From: JACCXM01 sp046328335
GTDB taxonomy: Bacteria > Chloroflexota > Chloroflexia > Thermomicrobiales > UBA6265
Length of the DNA: 64,000 nucleotides
Assembly: GCA_046328335.1 (NCBI GenBank)
Contig: JAXLWU010000001.1
Span: 186,001 to 250,000 of the forward strand
Reading direction: 5' to 3'
Shown: piece by piece, positions 42,508 through 51,862 of the stretch
Layout: every line of letters begins with the position of its first letter
How positions within the stretch are numbered: position 1 is the stretch's first letter
Made by a program: the position numbers and the translations under genes
The notes under the pieces: model-generated
Databases searched by the model: none
Seen by the model: the letters and a program-made list of their open reading frames with translations, nothing else
Told to the model about the DNA's origin: nothing

Positions 42508-44496
42508 GTGACCGAATCCGCGACGCCGCAGGTGGCGCCATACGGGACCTGGCGCTCGCCGATTACCGCCGATCTCATCACCGGACGCCGCGTCGGACTG
42601 GCGTCGCCTCGTCTCGATGGCGACGATATCTACTGGATCGAAGCGCGGCCGGAAGAGGCCGGGCGGTCGGTGATCGTCCGCCGGCGAGCCGACGGCACGA
42701 TCCGTGATGCCATCCCCGCGGGGTTCAATGCCCGCTCCCGGGTGCATGAATACGGCGGCGGCGCCTATGTGATTGACGCCGGAACGCTGATTTTCGCCAA
42801 CTTCTACGACACCCGGCTCTATCGCGTCGATGTGAACGGGGACGCCACCCCGCGCCCAATTACGCCGGAAGGCGCATTGCGCTACGCGGATGCGGCATTC
42901 GATTGGGGACGCAACCGCCTGATCGCGGTGCGCGAGGATCATGCCGGCGGTGGCGAACCGGTGAACACCATTGTCGCGCTCGATCTCGATGGCGATCGCC
43001 ACGGCGGGGTTGTCCTGGCGGAGGGGTGCGACTTCTACTCCAACCCGCGGCTCAGTCCGGATGGCCGCCGCCTCGCCTGGTTGCAGTGGAACCACCCCAA
43101 CATGCCGTGGGACGGCACGGAATTGTGTGTCGGTCACATCGATGCCAGCGGGGCGGTCACCGATGTCCTGCATATCGCCGGCGGCGTCGACGAATCGATT
43201 TTCCAGCCGGAATGGTCGCCAGACGGCGAACTCTATTACGTCTCCGATCGCACCGGATGGTGGAATCTCTACCGGCACCAGGCGGGAGGGGATCAGGCGC
43301 TGACGCCGCTGGAGGCGGAGTTCGGTGCGCCGCTGTGGGTTTTCGATCACCGCACGTCTGCGTTCCTCGATGCCCAGACGCTGCTTGCCACTTACACCGT
43401 GCAGGGAACGTGGCGGCTCGGGCTCATCGACCTCCCGTCAGGGGCGATGACGACGGTGGAGACGCCGTACACCGAGTTGAGCGATCCAGACGCTGCCAAT
43501 GGCGCCGCGGTCATCATGGTCGGGAGCGCGTCGTCCCCCATGAGTGTCGCCCGTTTCGATGCCGCGACGCGGCAGTTCGAGATCGTCAAGCGCTCGCTCG
43601 AGATCGAGGTCGATCCCGAGTATATCTCCACGCCCGAGGCGATCGAATTTCCAACCGAAGGTGGGTTGACGGCGCACGCTTTCTACTATCCGCCGCGCAA
43701 CCGAGACTTCGTTGCGCCGGCAGGAGAATTGCCCCCGCTCCTGGTACAGAGCCACGGCGGCCCGACGGGGGCGACAAGCACCGCGCTCAGCCTGCCGATC
43801 CAGTTCTGGACCTCGCGCGGCTTCGCCGTGATCGATGTCAATTACGGCGGCAGCACCGGCTATGGCCGCGCCTATCACCAGCGGCTGGATGACGCCTGGG
43901 GCATTGTCGATGTCGACGATCACGTCAATGCCGGGAAGTACCTGATCGCGCAGGGCAAAGTCGATCCGGAGCGGACCGCGATTCGCGGTTGGAGCGCCAG
44001 CGGTTACACCACCCTGGCGACGCTCGCCTTCCGCGACTTCTTCCGCGCCGGCGCGAGTCACTTCGGGATCAGCGATCTGGAGACGATGACGACCGATACC
44101 CACAAGTTCGAATCGCGCTATCTCGACCGGCTGATCGGCCCCTACCCCGACCGGCGCGACATCTACATGGCGCGCTCGCCGATTCACCATCTGGAGGGAT
44201 TCACCAGGCCGCTGGCTCTCTTCCAGGGAACCGAAGATACGGTGGTTCCCCCGGATCAGGCCGAGAAACTCTACGACGTGATGAACGAGCGCGGACTGCC
44301 GGTGGCGATGGTGCTGTTCGAGGGCGAAGGTCACGGGTTCCGCCGCGCCGAGAACATCCGGCGCGCGCTGGAGGGCGAACTCGATTTCTACGGTCAGGTC
44401 TTTGCCTTCGCCCCGGCCGGCGAGATCGAGCCCGTGGAGATTGCAAACTGGGAGCGAGTTGCGAGAGCCGGCGAGACGGCAAGCCGGCAAGTATGA
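42508..44496 (+). CDS. S9 family peptidase (acylaminoacyl/dipeptidyl peptidase type)
   Basis: 662 residues from GTG 42508 with GGGGAGGAG 6 bases upstream. The N-terminal half (about 20-400) is a beta-propeller of repeated SPDG-like turns (NPRLSPDGRRLAWLQW, QPEWSPDGELYYVSD). The C-terminal alpha/beta hydrolase domain has RGWSASGYTTL with the nucleophile Ser, the acid in QGTEDTVVPPDQ and the His in FEGEGHGF. It cuts short peptides from the N-terminus. No signal peptide is seen, so it works in the cytoplasm. Confidence 0.92.
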   Translation: MTESATPQVAPYGTWRSPITADLITGRRVGLASPRLDGDDIYWIEARPEEAGRSVIVRRRADGTIRDAIPAGFNARSRVHEYGGGAYVIDAGTLIFANFYDTRLYRVDVNGDATPRPITPEGALRYADAAFDWGRNRLIAVREDHAGGGEPVNTIVALDLDGDRHGGVVLAEGCDFYSNPRLSPDGRRLAWLQWNHPNMPWDGTELCVGHIDASGAVTDVLHIAGGVDESIFQPEWSPDGELYYVSDRTGWWNLYRHQAGGDQALTPLEAEFGAPLWVFDHRTSAFLDAQTLLATYTVQGTWRLGLIDLPSGAMTTVETPYTELSDPDAANGAAVIMVGSASSPMSVARFDAATRQFEIVKRSLEIEVDPEYISTPEAIEFPTEGGLTAHAFYYPPRNRDFVAPAGELPPLLVQSHGGPTGATSTALSLPIQFWTSRGFAVIDVNYGGSTGYGRAYHQRLDDAWGIVDVDDHVNAGKYLIAQGKVDPERTAIRGWSASGYTTLATLAFRDFFRAGASHFGISDLETMTTDTHKFESRYLDRLIGPYPDRRDIYMARSPIHHLEGFTRPLALFQGTEDTVVPPDQAEKLYDVMNERGLPVAMVLFEGEGHGFRRAENIRRALEGELDFYGQVFAFAPAGEIEPVEIANWERVARAGETASRQV

Positions 44497-44575
44497 GGAT
44501 CAACGTGAACATGTCGGTCAATTCTGGCCGGTTTCTTGCCGACTCGCCGGCTCGCCGGCTGGCCGTCTCGTAAAG
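44472..44575. repeat. Low-complexity repeat family D, facing copies
   Basis: GGCGAGACGGCAAGCCGGCA on the plus strand is mirrored by TTGCCGACTCGCCGGCTCGC after about 60 bases. The copies begin inside the last codons of the S9 gene and end before the BKACE gene. A similar run is at 23452-23537. Confidence 0.6.
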
Positions 44576-44584
44576 GAGCAAACC

Positions 44585-45520
44585 ATGGCGGGCGCGGCGC
44601 GCAAGGTCATCGTGACGTGTGCGATTACGGGGTCGATCCATATCCCCTCGCAGACGTCGTATCTGCCGATCACCCCGGAACAGATCACCGCAAACGCGTT
44701 GGCCGCGGCGCGGGAAGGCGCCGCGATTCTCCACCTCCACGCCCGCGATCCCGAGACCGGCCGCCCCACCCCTGATCCGGAGGTCTTCCTGAAGTTCCTT
44801 CCGCGCATCAAGGAGCAGACCGAGGCGGTGATCAATATCACCACCGGCGGCGCGCAGACGATGACCATCGACGACCGGCTGGCTGGACCGCTGCGGATGA
44901 AGCCGGAGATGTGCTCGTTGAACATGGGCTCGATGAACTTCGGGCTCTACCCCATGGCCGCCCGGATCAAGGAGTTCAAGTACGACTGGGAAGCCGACTA
45001 CCTGGAAATGTCGCGCGGCCATATCTTTCGCAATACCTTCTCCGACATCGAGCGATTGTTGCAGACGCTGGGGGCGCACGGCACCCGCTTCGAGTTCGAG
45101 TGCTATGACGTCGGACACATCTACAACCTGGCCCACTTCCTCGAGCGGGGTCTGGTGAAGCCACCCCTGTTCGTGCAGACCATCTTCGGCATCCTCGGCG
45201 GCATCGGCACCGATCCGGAGGATCTCCTGCACATGAAGCGGACGGCCGATCGCCTGCTCGGCGACGATTATGTGTGGAGTATCCTCGGCGCCGGCCGGCA
45301 TCAGTTCAACCTGATCACCATGGGCGCGATCATGGGCGGAAACGTGCGCACCGGCATGGAGGACAATCTCTATCTCGGCAAGGGTGAACTGGCGAAAGAC
45401 AATGGTGAATTGGTCGCCAAGACGGTGCGTATCCTGCGCGAACTCTCGCTCGAACCGGCGACGCCCGCCGAGGCGCGCCAGATGCTCGGTCTCAAGGGCG
45501 TGGAACATGTCGCGTTCTAG
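44585..45520 (+). CDS. BKACE family protein (3-keto-5-aminohexanoate cleavage type)
   Basis: 311 residues with AAAGGAG upstream of the ATG. BKACE/DUF849 hallmarks: VTCAITGSIHIPSQTSYLPI at the N-terminus, the zinc-binding AAILHLHARDPETGRPTPD, NITTGGAQTMTIDDR, MCSLNMGSMNFG, FECYDVGHIYNL and SILGAGRHQFNLITM. The family cleaves beta-keto acids with acetyl-CoA, giving a CoA ester plus acetoacetate; the original member works in lysine fermentation. The exact keto acid is not clear. Confidence 0.93.
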   Translation: MAGAARKVIVTCAITGSIHIPSQTSYLPITPEQITANALAAAREGAAILHLHARDPETGRPTPDPEVFLKFLPRIKEQTEAVINITTGGAQTMTIDDRLAGPLRMKPEMCSLNMGSMNFGLYPMAARIKEFKYDWEADYLEMSRGHIFRNTFSDIERLLQTLGAHGTRFEFECYDVGHIYNLAHFLERGLVKPPLFVQTIFGILGGIGTDPEDLLHMKRTADRLLGDDYVWSILGAGRHQFNLITMGAIMGGNVRTGMEDNLYLGKGELAKDNGELVAKTVRILRELSLEPATPAEARQMLGLKGVEHVAF

Positions 45521-45832
45521 GTTGGAGCGCAGAAGACGGGTCCTTCCGACGCCGGAGGCATCTCGTCGTTCGGCCCGGGGCACGACGGACGACGAGGTCC
45601 CTCGTTCCTCGGGACGACACCCCTTCCGCACGGCGCGGTAGGTTCGCGGACCGTTGGCTCTGAGACCACTGGAACGCCGGGGTACGGGGCGGGGCATGCG
45701 TCGCCCGCTTGCTGGAGAAGATGAATTCTCGCCGGAAAGGCTGACTTGCCGGCTGCTGTCGATGGATTCGCCAGAAGATGGGTTGCTGCTAGCGGATAGC
45801 CTGTAATCAACCGCCGTCCGAGGGACATCGCG
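45521..45832. other. Intergenic region before the cyclase operon, with repeats
   Basis: Family A is at 45593-45621 and half of repeat C at 45690-45708. Nothing like a gene is seen. GAGGGA near 45820 is the ribosome site of the next gene. A clear promoter for the operon could not be named. Confidence 0.6.
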
Positions 45833-46393
45833 ATGGCAACGACGCCGCAACAAGAGATCGAACAACGCCTGACCAGCCTGCTCAGCCAGGTCATTGACTG
45901 GCTGAAATTCGCGGAGGCGAAGAACACCGCCGCCGTCGGTCTGGCCTCGACCGCGCTCGGCGTGATCGTGACCTTTCTCCTCGCCGGGCCGCCGGTGCCG
46001 CCGCTGGCCGGGGGCGGATTGGCGCTTGGTGCCTTGTCGCTGATGATCAGCCTGATGCTCGCCGTGGCGTCGTTCCTGCCGTCGACCAACCTGGAGCGAC
46101 ACCTGGTGGGAGAGCGGGAGAAGCCGACCGATCGCGACAATCTGCTCTTCTACGGACATATCGCCCGCTACGAACCGCGAGCGCTGGCAACCGCGATCGG
46201 TGAGATGTATTTCAATCATCCCCAGGACACGGTGACCCCGAGCAAGTTCGCTATCGATCTTTCCGGACAGATCGTCACCAATGCGCGGATCACCGTCCGC
46301 AAACTCGCCTTTTTCAAGTATGCCTTGCTGCTGTTCGGATTCGGTGTGCTGGTCGCCGCGGTGTCGATGGCGCTGGCCGCGTTTCTGGTCTGA
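45833..46393 (+). CDS. Three-helix membrane protein, Pycsar effector-like (PycTM/DUF5706)
   Basis: 186 residues with no signal peptide. A soluble N-terminal helix ends in IDWLKFAEAKN (21-31), the characteristic entry to TM1 (about 31-52) of PycTM-type proteins. TM2 is 57-82. The central cytoplasmic segment contains DNLLFYGHIARYEP (102-115), matching the conserved LF-x-G-x-I pattern of these effectors, and the C-terminal TM3 is 160-185 behind NARITVRKLAFFKY. Known PycTM proteins disrupt the inner membrane on sensing cyclic pyrimidine nucleotides. The 5-base gap to a nucleotide cyclase gene supports this role. The family assignment is by pattern, not by search. Confidence 0.7.
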   Translation: MATTPQQEIEQRLTSLLSQVIDWLKFAEAKNTAAVGLASTALGVIVTFLLAGPPVPPLAGGGLALGALSLMISLMLAVASFLPSTNLERHLVGEREKPTDRDNLLFYGHIARYEPRALATAIGEMYFNHPQDTVTPSKFAIDLSGQIVTNARITVRKLAFFKYALLLFGFGVLVAAVSMALAAFLV

Positions 46394-46398
46394 GCGGA

Positions 46399-49101
46399 AT
46401 GAGCACCCCTGACGCCGCGCCAGCGGGTTCCACGGCGGCGTACCCGAGCGGAACGGTCGCTTTTCTCTTCACCGATATCGAGGGGAGCACGGCACGCTGG
46501 GAAGCGAACCCCGTCACGATGCAGGGGGCGGTGGAGCGCCACTTCGTCGTGCTGCGCGAGGCGATCGCGGCCGAAGGCGGGGTGTTGTTCAAGACGATCG
46601 GGGACGCGGCACAGGCCGCGTTTCCGTCGGTTGCGGCGGCGGTGCGCGCGGCGCTGGCGGCGCAACTCGCGCTGCCCGGTCTGCAAGGCGCCGGGGCCGC
46701 CGCGCTCCCGGTACGGATGGCGATCCATGTCGGCGACGCGACACCAATAGCGGGTGACTATCTCGCGCCCGTGCTCAACCGGTTGGCGCGGGTGCTTGGC
46801 GTGGGCTACGGCGAACAGATTCTGATCACGGCGTCGGCGCGGGCGCTGGTGTCTTCCTCGCTTCCCGCGGGTTACTTGTTGCGCGATCTGGGAGAGCACC
46901 GGCTGAAGGATCTTCTCTCCGCCGAGCCGATCTATCAACTCGTCGGTCCTGGCCTGCGGGATGAGTTCCCGCCGCTCAAAAGCCTCGGCTTGCTGACGCA
47001 CAACCTGCCGCCGCAGCCAACGCCGCTCGTTGGCCGCGAAGAGGACCTCGCCCATCTCCACGAACATCTCTCCGGCGGGAGCTTCCGCCTGTTGACGCTC
47101 ACGGGACCGGGAGGAGCGGGCAAGACGCGGCTGGCGGTACAGGCAGCGGCCGAAGCCGTCGATCTTTTCCCGGACGGGGTCTGGTGGGTGCCGCTGGCGA
47201 GCATCACCGATGCGGACCTGGTCCCGGCCGCGATCGCCGCGCCGTTGCAGATACGAGAACGCGCCGGTGAACGGCTGATCGATACGCTGGCCGAATCGCT
47301 GCGCACGAAGCGGACCCTGCTGGTTCTCGACAATGCCGAACAGGTGATTGCCGCCGCCCCAATGGTCGCCCAGTTGCTGGAAGAGGCGCCCGGGCTCCAC
47401 GTGCTGGCGACAAGCCGGCAGCCGTTTCTGCTGCGAGCGGAGTGCGAAATTCCAGTCGCGCCGCTTCCGCTGCCGCCTCCTGGCCAGCACCTGACCGTGG
47501 AGGAGGCGCTCGCGTTCCCCGCGGTGCGGCTCTTCGTCGAGCGGGCGCGGGCGGTCAAGCCGGGGTTCACGTTGGCGAGCGATACCGCCGGCGCGGTGGT
47601 CGAAATTTGCCGCCGCCTCGATGGCCTGCCGCTGGCGATCGAACTCGCGGCAGCCCGGGTGCGTCTCCTGCCGCCGCAAGCGCTGCTCACCCGATTGGGA
47701 CGAGCATTGCCGCTCCTGACGGGCGGCCCGCGCGATCTGCCAGAGCGGCAACAGACACTGCGGGCGGCCATCGCCTGGAGTTTCGATCTCCTCACACCAG
47801 AGGAACGAGCATTGTACGCCCGGCTTGGGGCGTTTTCCGGCGGCTGCACGCTCGAGGCGGCGGAGGCCGTCGCGCTGGCAGGAGATGACCTTGCCATCGA
47901 TCCGATCGATGGTCTCGAAAGCCTCGTCCAGAAGAGCCTGCTCCGGCAATGTGGCGAGCCGGATGGCGGACCGCGTTTCGCCATGCTGGAGACGATCCGC
48001 GAGTACGCACTCGAGCAACTGGCCAGCCATCCAGACGAAGAGCGGGTGACACGTTCCGCCCACGCCGCATTCTTCCGGGACCTCGTCGCCGAGGCGACCG
48101 ACTCCGTCGACCAGATCGCGCTCTATGACGAACTCGAGACCGAGGCGGGCAATATCCGGGCTGCGCTCGATTGGTATGAGGCGACGGGAGACTGGATCGC
48201 GGCGCTCGAACTCGCCGCCGATCTCCGCTGGTTCTGGTGGGTGCGCGGGCACCTGCGGGAAGGACAGACGCGGATCGAATCGGTGTTGGGTGGCAGTCCC
48301 GAGGCTCCGCCCGAGCTGCGAGCAAACGTGATCGCCGGACTCGGCGCCTTGCTGGAGGCCAACGGCGCCTACGTGCGGGCCGAGGAGTCCTACCAGCAGG
48401 CCCTGGAATTGTATCGCGAGGCGAACGATGACGAGGGCATCGCCGAATCGCTGGACAATCTCGGGGAAACCGCCGCGCTGGTGGGAGACCTCGCGAGGTC
48501 GCGGTCGCTGCGTGAAGAAGCGCTGGCGATGCGGCGGAAACTGGGCGACAAGCGTGGCATCGCCGTGTCGCTCAACAACCTGGGCCAGATTGCGGCGATG
48601 GAAGGCGATCTGGCGCGTGCGACAGACCTGTTCGAGGAAGCGCGCAACCTCAGCCTCGCCACCGGCGATCGCTGGATCAGGGCGTTCTCGATCGGCAACA
48701 TGGGTGGAGTCCTGCACCTGCGTGCCGAGCATGAGTCAGCGGAAGCGCAGGTTGCAATGGAGCGGCAAGCGCGGAGACTGACCGTCGACGCGCTGGGCAT
48801 CTGGCAAGAACTCGGGGACCGCGCCGGGATTCTCGACGCGCTGCTGACGATTGCCGCGATCGACGTCTCCGAGGAGCCAGAACGAACCGCGCTGCTGCTG
48901 GGCGCGGTCGCGCGGTTGGCCAGAGAGACGGGGTATCAATTCTCGCCTGCCGATAGCGAGCGGCAGGCGGCGCTGGCGGAGCAGGCGCGGTCGACGCTCG
49001 GCGCTGCCGCGTTCGATGGCGCGACCTCGCACGGAGCGTCGCTCGCGGAAGCGGAGGCCGTTGCCGCCGCCCTGGCCGATGCCGTGCCGGCGGTGGAATG
49101 A
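46399..49101 (+). CDS. Class III nucleotide cyclase - STAND ATPase - TPR-like protein, copy 1
   Basis: 900 residues. The cyclase domain (about 18-185) has metal-binding D26 in FLFTDIEGST, substrate K65 and second metal D69 in FKTIGDA, D120 in GDYLAP and transition-state N127/R131 in NRLAR. The Lys/Asp pair predicts ATP as substrate. A STAND/NB-ARC-like ATPase follows (about 205-480): Walker A GPGGAGKT from 236, LLVLDNAEQV and LDGLPLAIELAAARVRLLPP. The helical remainder (about 500-890) has TPR-like units such as LGALLEANGAYVRAEESYQQ. No DNA-binding domain is seen. ATGA overlap links it to copy 2. Confidence 0.88.
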   Translation: MSTPDAAPAGSTAAYPSGTVAFLFTDIEGSTARWEANPVTMQGAVERHFVVLREAIAAEGGVLFKTIGDAAQAAFPSVAAAVRAALAAQLALPGLQGAGAAALPVRMAIHVGDATPIAGDYLAPVLNRLARVLGVGYGEQILITASARALVSSSLPAGYLLRDLGEHRLKDLLSAEPIYQLVGPGLRDEFPPLKSLGLLTHNLPPQPTPLVGREEDLAHLHEHLSGGSFRLLTLTGPGGAGKTRLAVQAAAEAVDLFPDGVWWVPLASITDADLVPAAIAAPLQIRERAGERLIDTLAESLRTKRTLLVLDNAEQVIAAAPMVAQLLEEAPGLHVLATSRQPFLLRAECEIPVAPLPLPPPGQHLTVEEALAFPAVRLFVERARAVKPGFTLASDTAGAVVEICRRLDGLPLAIELAAARVRLLPPQALLTRLGRALPLLTGGPRDLPERQQTLRAAIAWSFDLLTPEERALYARLGAFSGGCTLEAAEAVALAGDDLAIDPIDGLESLVQKSLLRQCGEPDGGPRFAMLETIREYALEQLASHPDEERVTRSAHAAFFRDLVAEATDSVDQIALYDELETEAGNIRAALDWYEATGDWIAALELAADLRWFWWVRGHLREGQTRIESVLGGSPEAPPELRANVIAGLGALLEANGAYVRAEESYQQALELYREANDDEGIAESLDNLGETAALVGDLARSRSLREEALAMRRKLGDKRGIAVSLNNLGQIAAMEGDLARATDLFEEARNLSLATGDRWIRAFSIGNMGGVLHLRAEHESAEAQVAMERQARRLTVDALGIWQELGDRAGILDALLTIAAIDVSEEPERTALLLGAVARLARETGYQFSPADSERQAALAEQARSTLGAAAFDGATSHGASLAEAEAVAAALADAVPAVE

Positions 49102-51776
49102 GCGCGGCTGAATCGTTCCGGGACATGGACGTCGCGGCCTACCCGAGTGGCACGGTCGCCTTTCTCTTCACCGATATCGAAGGCAGCACGGCGCGCTGGG
49201 AACGCGATCAGGCCGCAATGTGGGCCGCGGTCGAGCGCCATTTCGCCTTGCTGCGGGAGGCGATCGTCGCCGAGCGGGGCGTCCTCTTCAAGACGATCGG
49301 CGACGCGGTGCAGGCCGCATTCCCGACAACGGGGGCCGCGGTGCGCGCGGCGATCACCGCGCAACGCCTCATCGCCGACGAAGATTTCGGCAAGGTCGAT
49401 GGGTTGCGGGTGCGCATGGCGATCCACGTCGGCGAGGCCGCCCCGATCGACGGTGATTATCTGGCGCCCGCGCTCAACCGGCTGGCGCGGGTGCTCAGCG
49501 CTGGCTACGGCGAACAGGTTCTGCTCAGCGAAGCCGCCGCCGGGGTCGCGGAACTTCCCGAGGGGTACACACTGCGCGATCTCGGGGCGCATCGCCTGAA
49601 AGACCTGCTGACGGCCGAGCACATCTATCAGTTGGCTGGGCCCGGCTTGCGGGCGCAGTTTCCGCCGCTGAAGACTCTCGATCAGCGTCCACACAACCTC
49701 CCAGCGCAGCCGACACCGTTAATCGGCCGCGATGCTGAAGTTGCCGAGTTGCGGCAGATGTTCACCGCGTCCGGGGCTCGGCTGGTGACGTTGACGGGTC
49801 CGGGCGGAAGTGGCAAATCGCGGTTGGCGGTGCAGACGGCAGCCGAACTTCAGGAAGCCTTCGTCGATGGCGTCTGGTGGGTACCGCTGGCGGCGATCAT
49901 CGATCCCGCCCTGGTGACCGAGGCGATTGCCAGCGTCCTGGGGTTGAGCGAGCAACCGGGACAGCCGCTGGCGGACACCATCATCGCGTACCTGCGGGGA
50001 CGGAAGACCCTGCTGGTGCTGGACAATCTGGAGCAGGTGCTGTCGGTGGCGCCAGTCCTGGGCGATCTGCTCGATACCGTTCCCGAGCTGGCGATATTGG
50101 CCACGTCCCGTGAACCTTTGCGGCTGCGTCGCGAGCAGGAATATCCGGTGCCTCCACTTGCGCTGCCTGTCGCCGGCCGCTCCGTCTCTGCCGCAGAGGC
50201 GGAGGCGTTCCCCGCGGTCCAGCTTTTCGTCGATCGCGCGCAGGCAGTGAAATCGGGGTTTGCCCTGTCCGATGCGAACGCCGCCGCGGTTATCGCGATC
50301 TGTCGTCAACTCGACGGGCTGCCGCTCGCCATTGAGTTGGCGGCAGCCAGGGTCCGTCTCCTGCCGCCCGCCGCACTCCTCGCTCGCCTGGAGAAACGTC
50401 TGTCCCTGCTCACCGGCGGCGCGCGCGATCTCCCGGAACGCCAACAGACGCTGCGCGCCACGATCGCCTGGTCCTACGACCTGCTCGATCCTGGCGAGAG
50501 GAGCATGTTCGCCCGGCTGGCAGTCTTCGTCGGCGGCTGCACGATCGCCGCCGCGATCGCCGTTGCCGAGTCTGGAGAACCGCTCCCCATCGATCCGCTC
50601 GATGGTCTCGAGGGACTGGTCTTGAAGAGCCTGGTCCGCCGGGAGGATGACCTCGCGGCGGAACCGCGCTTCTCGATGTTGGAGACCATTCGCGAGTTCG
50701 GTCTGGAACAACTCGCCGCAAACCCTGATGAAGAGCGAAACGTTCGTGCCGCCCATGCAGCCTTTTTCCGGGAAGTGGTCGACCTGGCGATCGCCGCGGA
50801 GGACCAGGTCGCCTCGTTTGCCGACTTGGAGACGGAGTTGGGGAATCTGCGGTCGGTGCTCGATTGGCAGGAGCGGCAAGGTGAGGGCGAGGCGGTCCTC
50901 GAATTCGCGACCGATCTCAGCTGGTTCTGGTGGGTGCGCGGCCATCTGCGCGAAGGGCGGGACCGGCTCGATGGCGCCCTGCGCGCCGTAGGGAACCCTT
51001 CGCCTGCTCTTCGCGCCAATGCCCTGAGCGGACTTGGGTTGCTGCTGGTGGCGAGCGGCGACGATACGCGTGCCAAGCCTCTCTATGAAGAAGCGCTTGC
51101 GCTGTATCGTGCGTTGGACGACCAGCCAGGCGTCGCCGAGGCATTTGAAAATCTGGGGATTATCGCGGCCAACTCCGGCGATCTCGATCTCTCGACGACA
51201 ATGCGGGAAGAAGTTCTGGAATTGCGGCGGACTCTCGGAGACAAGCGAGGGATCGCCGTGGCTCTGATCAATCTCGGCAACGTGGCCTTTCTTCGCGGTA
51301 ACTACGAGCAGGCGATCGGGCGATATGAAGAGGCGCGGGTACTGAGCGTCGAGACAGGGGATCAAATGATCCTGTCGATCGCGCTCGGCAACACCGCGGG
51401 AGCGATGATTCGCCAACGCGACGATAAGAACCCGGATCAAACCGGAGACATAGAATCGCGAGCCAACACGGTGGCTCGGGAAGCACTCCGCCTGGCAGGC
51501 GAACTCGGGGATCATGAGCGAATTCTCGATGATCTCTTCATTCTGGCTGAGATTGCGGCCTTGCGTGAGCCCGCGCGGGCAGCGGTGCTACTAGGAGCGG
51601 CCGAGGCTATCGCCGAGGCGACCGGATTCCAATTGTCAGCCGTCGACCCCGATCATCGAGAACGGGTGATCACGATCATTCGCGACAGCCTTCCCGGGAA
51701 CGAATTCGATACCCGTCGCCGGGAGGGAACGCAGCTGTCTCTTCCGGAGGCCATCGCGTTTGCACAGCGCGCATAG
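49098..51776 (+). CDS. Class III nucleotide cyclase - STAND ATPase - TPR-like protein, copy 2
   Basis: 892 residues, paralogous to copy 1 over the full length with the same key positions: D26, K65, D69, D120, N127 and R131 of the cyclase; Walker A GPGGSGKSRL; LLVLDNLEQV; GLPLAIELAAARVRLLPP. The C-terminal TPR-like part differs most, as expected if the two sense different ligands. Both cyclase domains look catalytically complete. Activity should be controlled by nucleotide-dependent oligomerisation of the STAND part. The ATG overlaps the stop of copy 1 and a hairpin after the stop ends the operon. Confidence 0.88.
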   Translation: MSAAESFRDMDVAAYPSGTVAFLFTDIEGSTARWERDQAAMWAAVERHFALLREAIVAERGVLFKTIGDAVQAAFPTTGAAVRAAITAQRLIADEDFGKVDGLRVRMAIHVGEAAPIDGDYLAPALNRLARVLSAGYGEQVLLSEAAAGVAELPEGYTLRDLGAHRLKDLLTAEHIYQLAGPGLRAQFPPLKTLDQRPHNLPAQPTPLIGRDAEVAELRQMFTASGARLVTLTGPGGSGKSRLAVQTAAELQEAFVDGVWWVPLAAIIDPALVTEAIASVLGLSEQPGQPLADTIIAYLRGRKTLLVLDNLEQVLSVAPVLGDLLDTVPELAILATSREPLRLRREQEYPVPPLALPVAGRSVSAAEAEAFPAVQLFVDRAQAVKSGFALSDANAAAVIAICRQLDGLPLAIELAAARVRLLPPAALLARLEKRLSLLTGGARDLPERQQTLRATIAWSYDLLDPGERSMFARLAVFVGGCTIAAAIAVAESGEPLPIDPLDGLEGLVLKSLVRREDDLAAEPRFSMLETIREFGLEQLAANPDEERNVRAAHAAFFREVVDLAIAAEDQVASFADLETELGNLRSVLDWQERQGEGEAVLEFATDLSWFWWVRGHLREGRDRLDGALRAVGNPSPALRANALSGLGLLLVASGDDTRAKPLYEEALALYRALDDQPGVAEAFENLGIIAANSGDLDLSTTMREEVLELRRTLGDKRGIAVALINLGNVAFLRGNYEQAIGRYEEARVLSVETGDQMILSIALGNTAGAMIRQRDDKNPDQTGDIESRANTVAREALRLAGELGDHERILDDLFILAEIAALREPARAAVLLGAAEAIAEATGFQLSAVDPDHRERVITIIRDSLPGNEFDTRRREGTQLSLPEAIAFAQRA

Positions 51777-51805
51777 CGAGCTCCGCCGATAACAGATGAA
51801 TTGAG

Positions 51806-51842
51806 AGAGGCGGCGCTGGTCTCAACGAGCAGCGCCGCCTCT
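51806..51842. terminator. Hairpin closing the cyclase operon
   Basis: AGAGGCGGCGCTG and CAGCGCCGCCTCT form a 13-bp perfect stem around 11 bases. It lies between convergent genes and has no T-run, so it could serve both sides. Confidence 0.65.
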
Positions 51843-51862
51843 GTTGGTGGAAACAGGGTCGG

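Noticed and set aside
46216..51515. Very long open frames on the minus strand opposite the two cyclase genes (46216-48732 and 49719-51515)
   Set aside because: They are mirror frames of GC-rich coding DNA. They lack ribosome sites and domain patterns, while the plus strand has full catalytic motifs.
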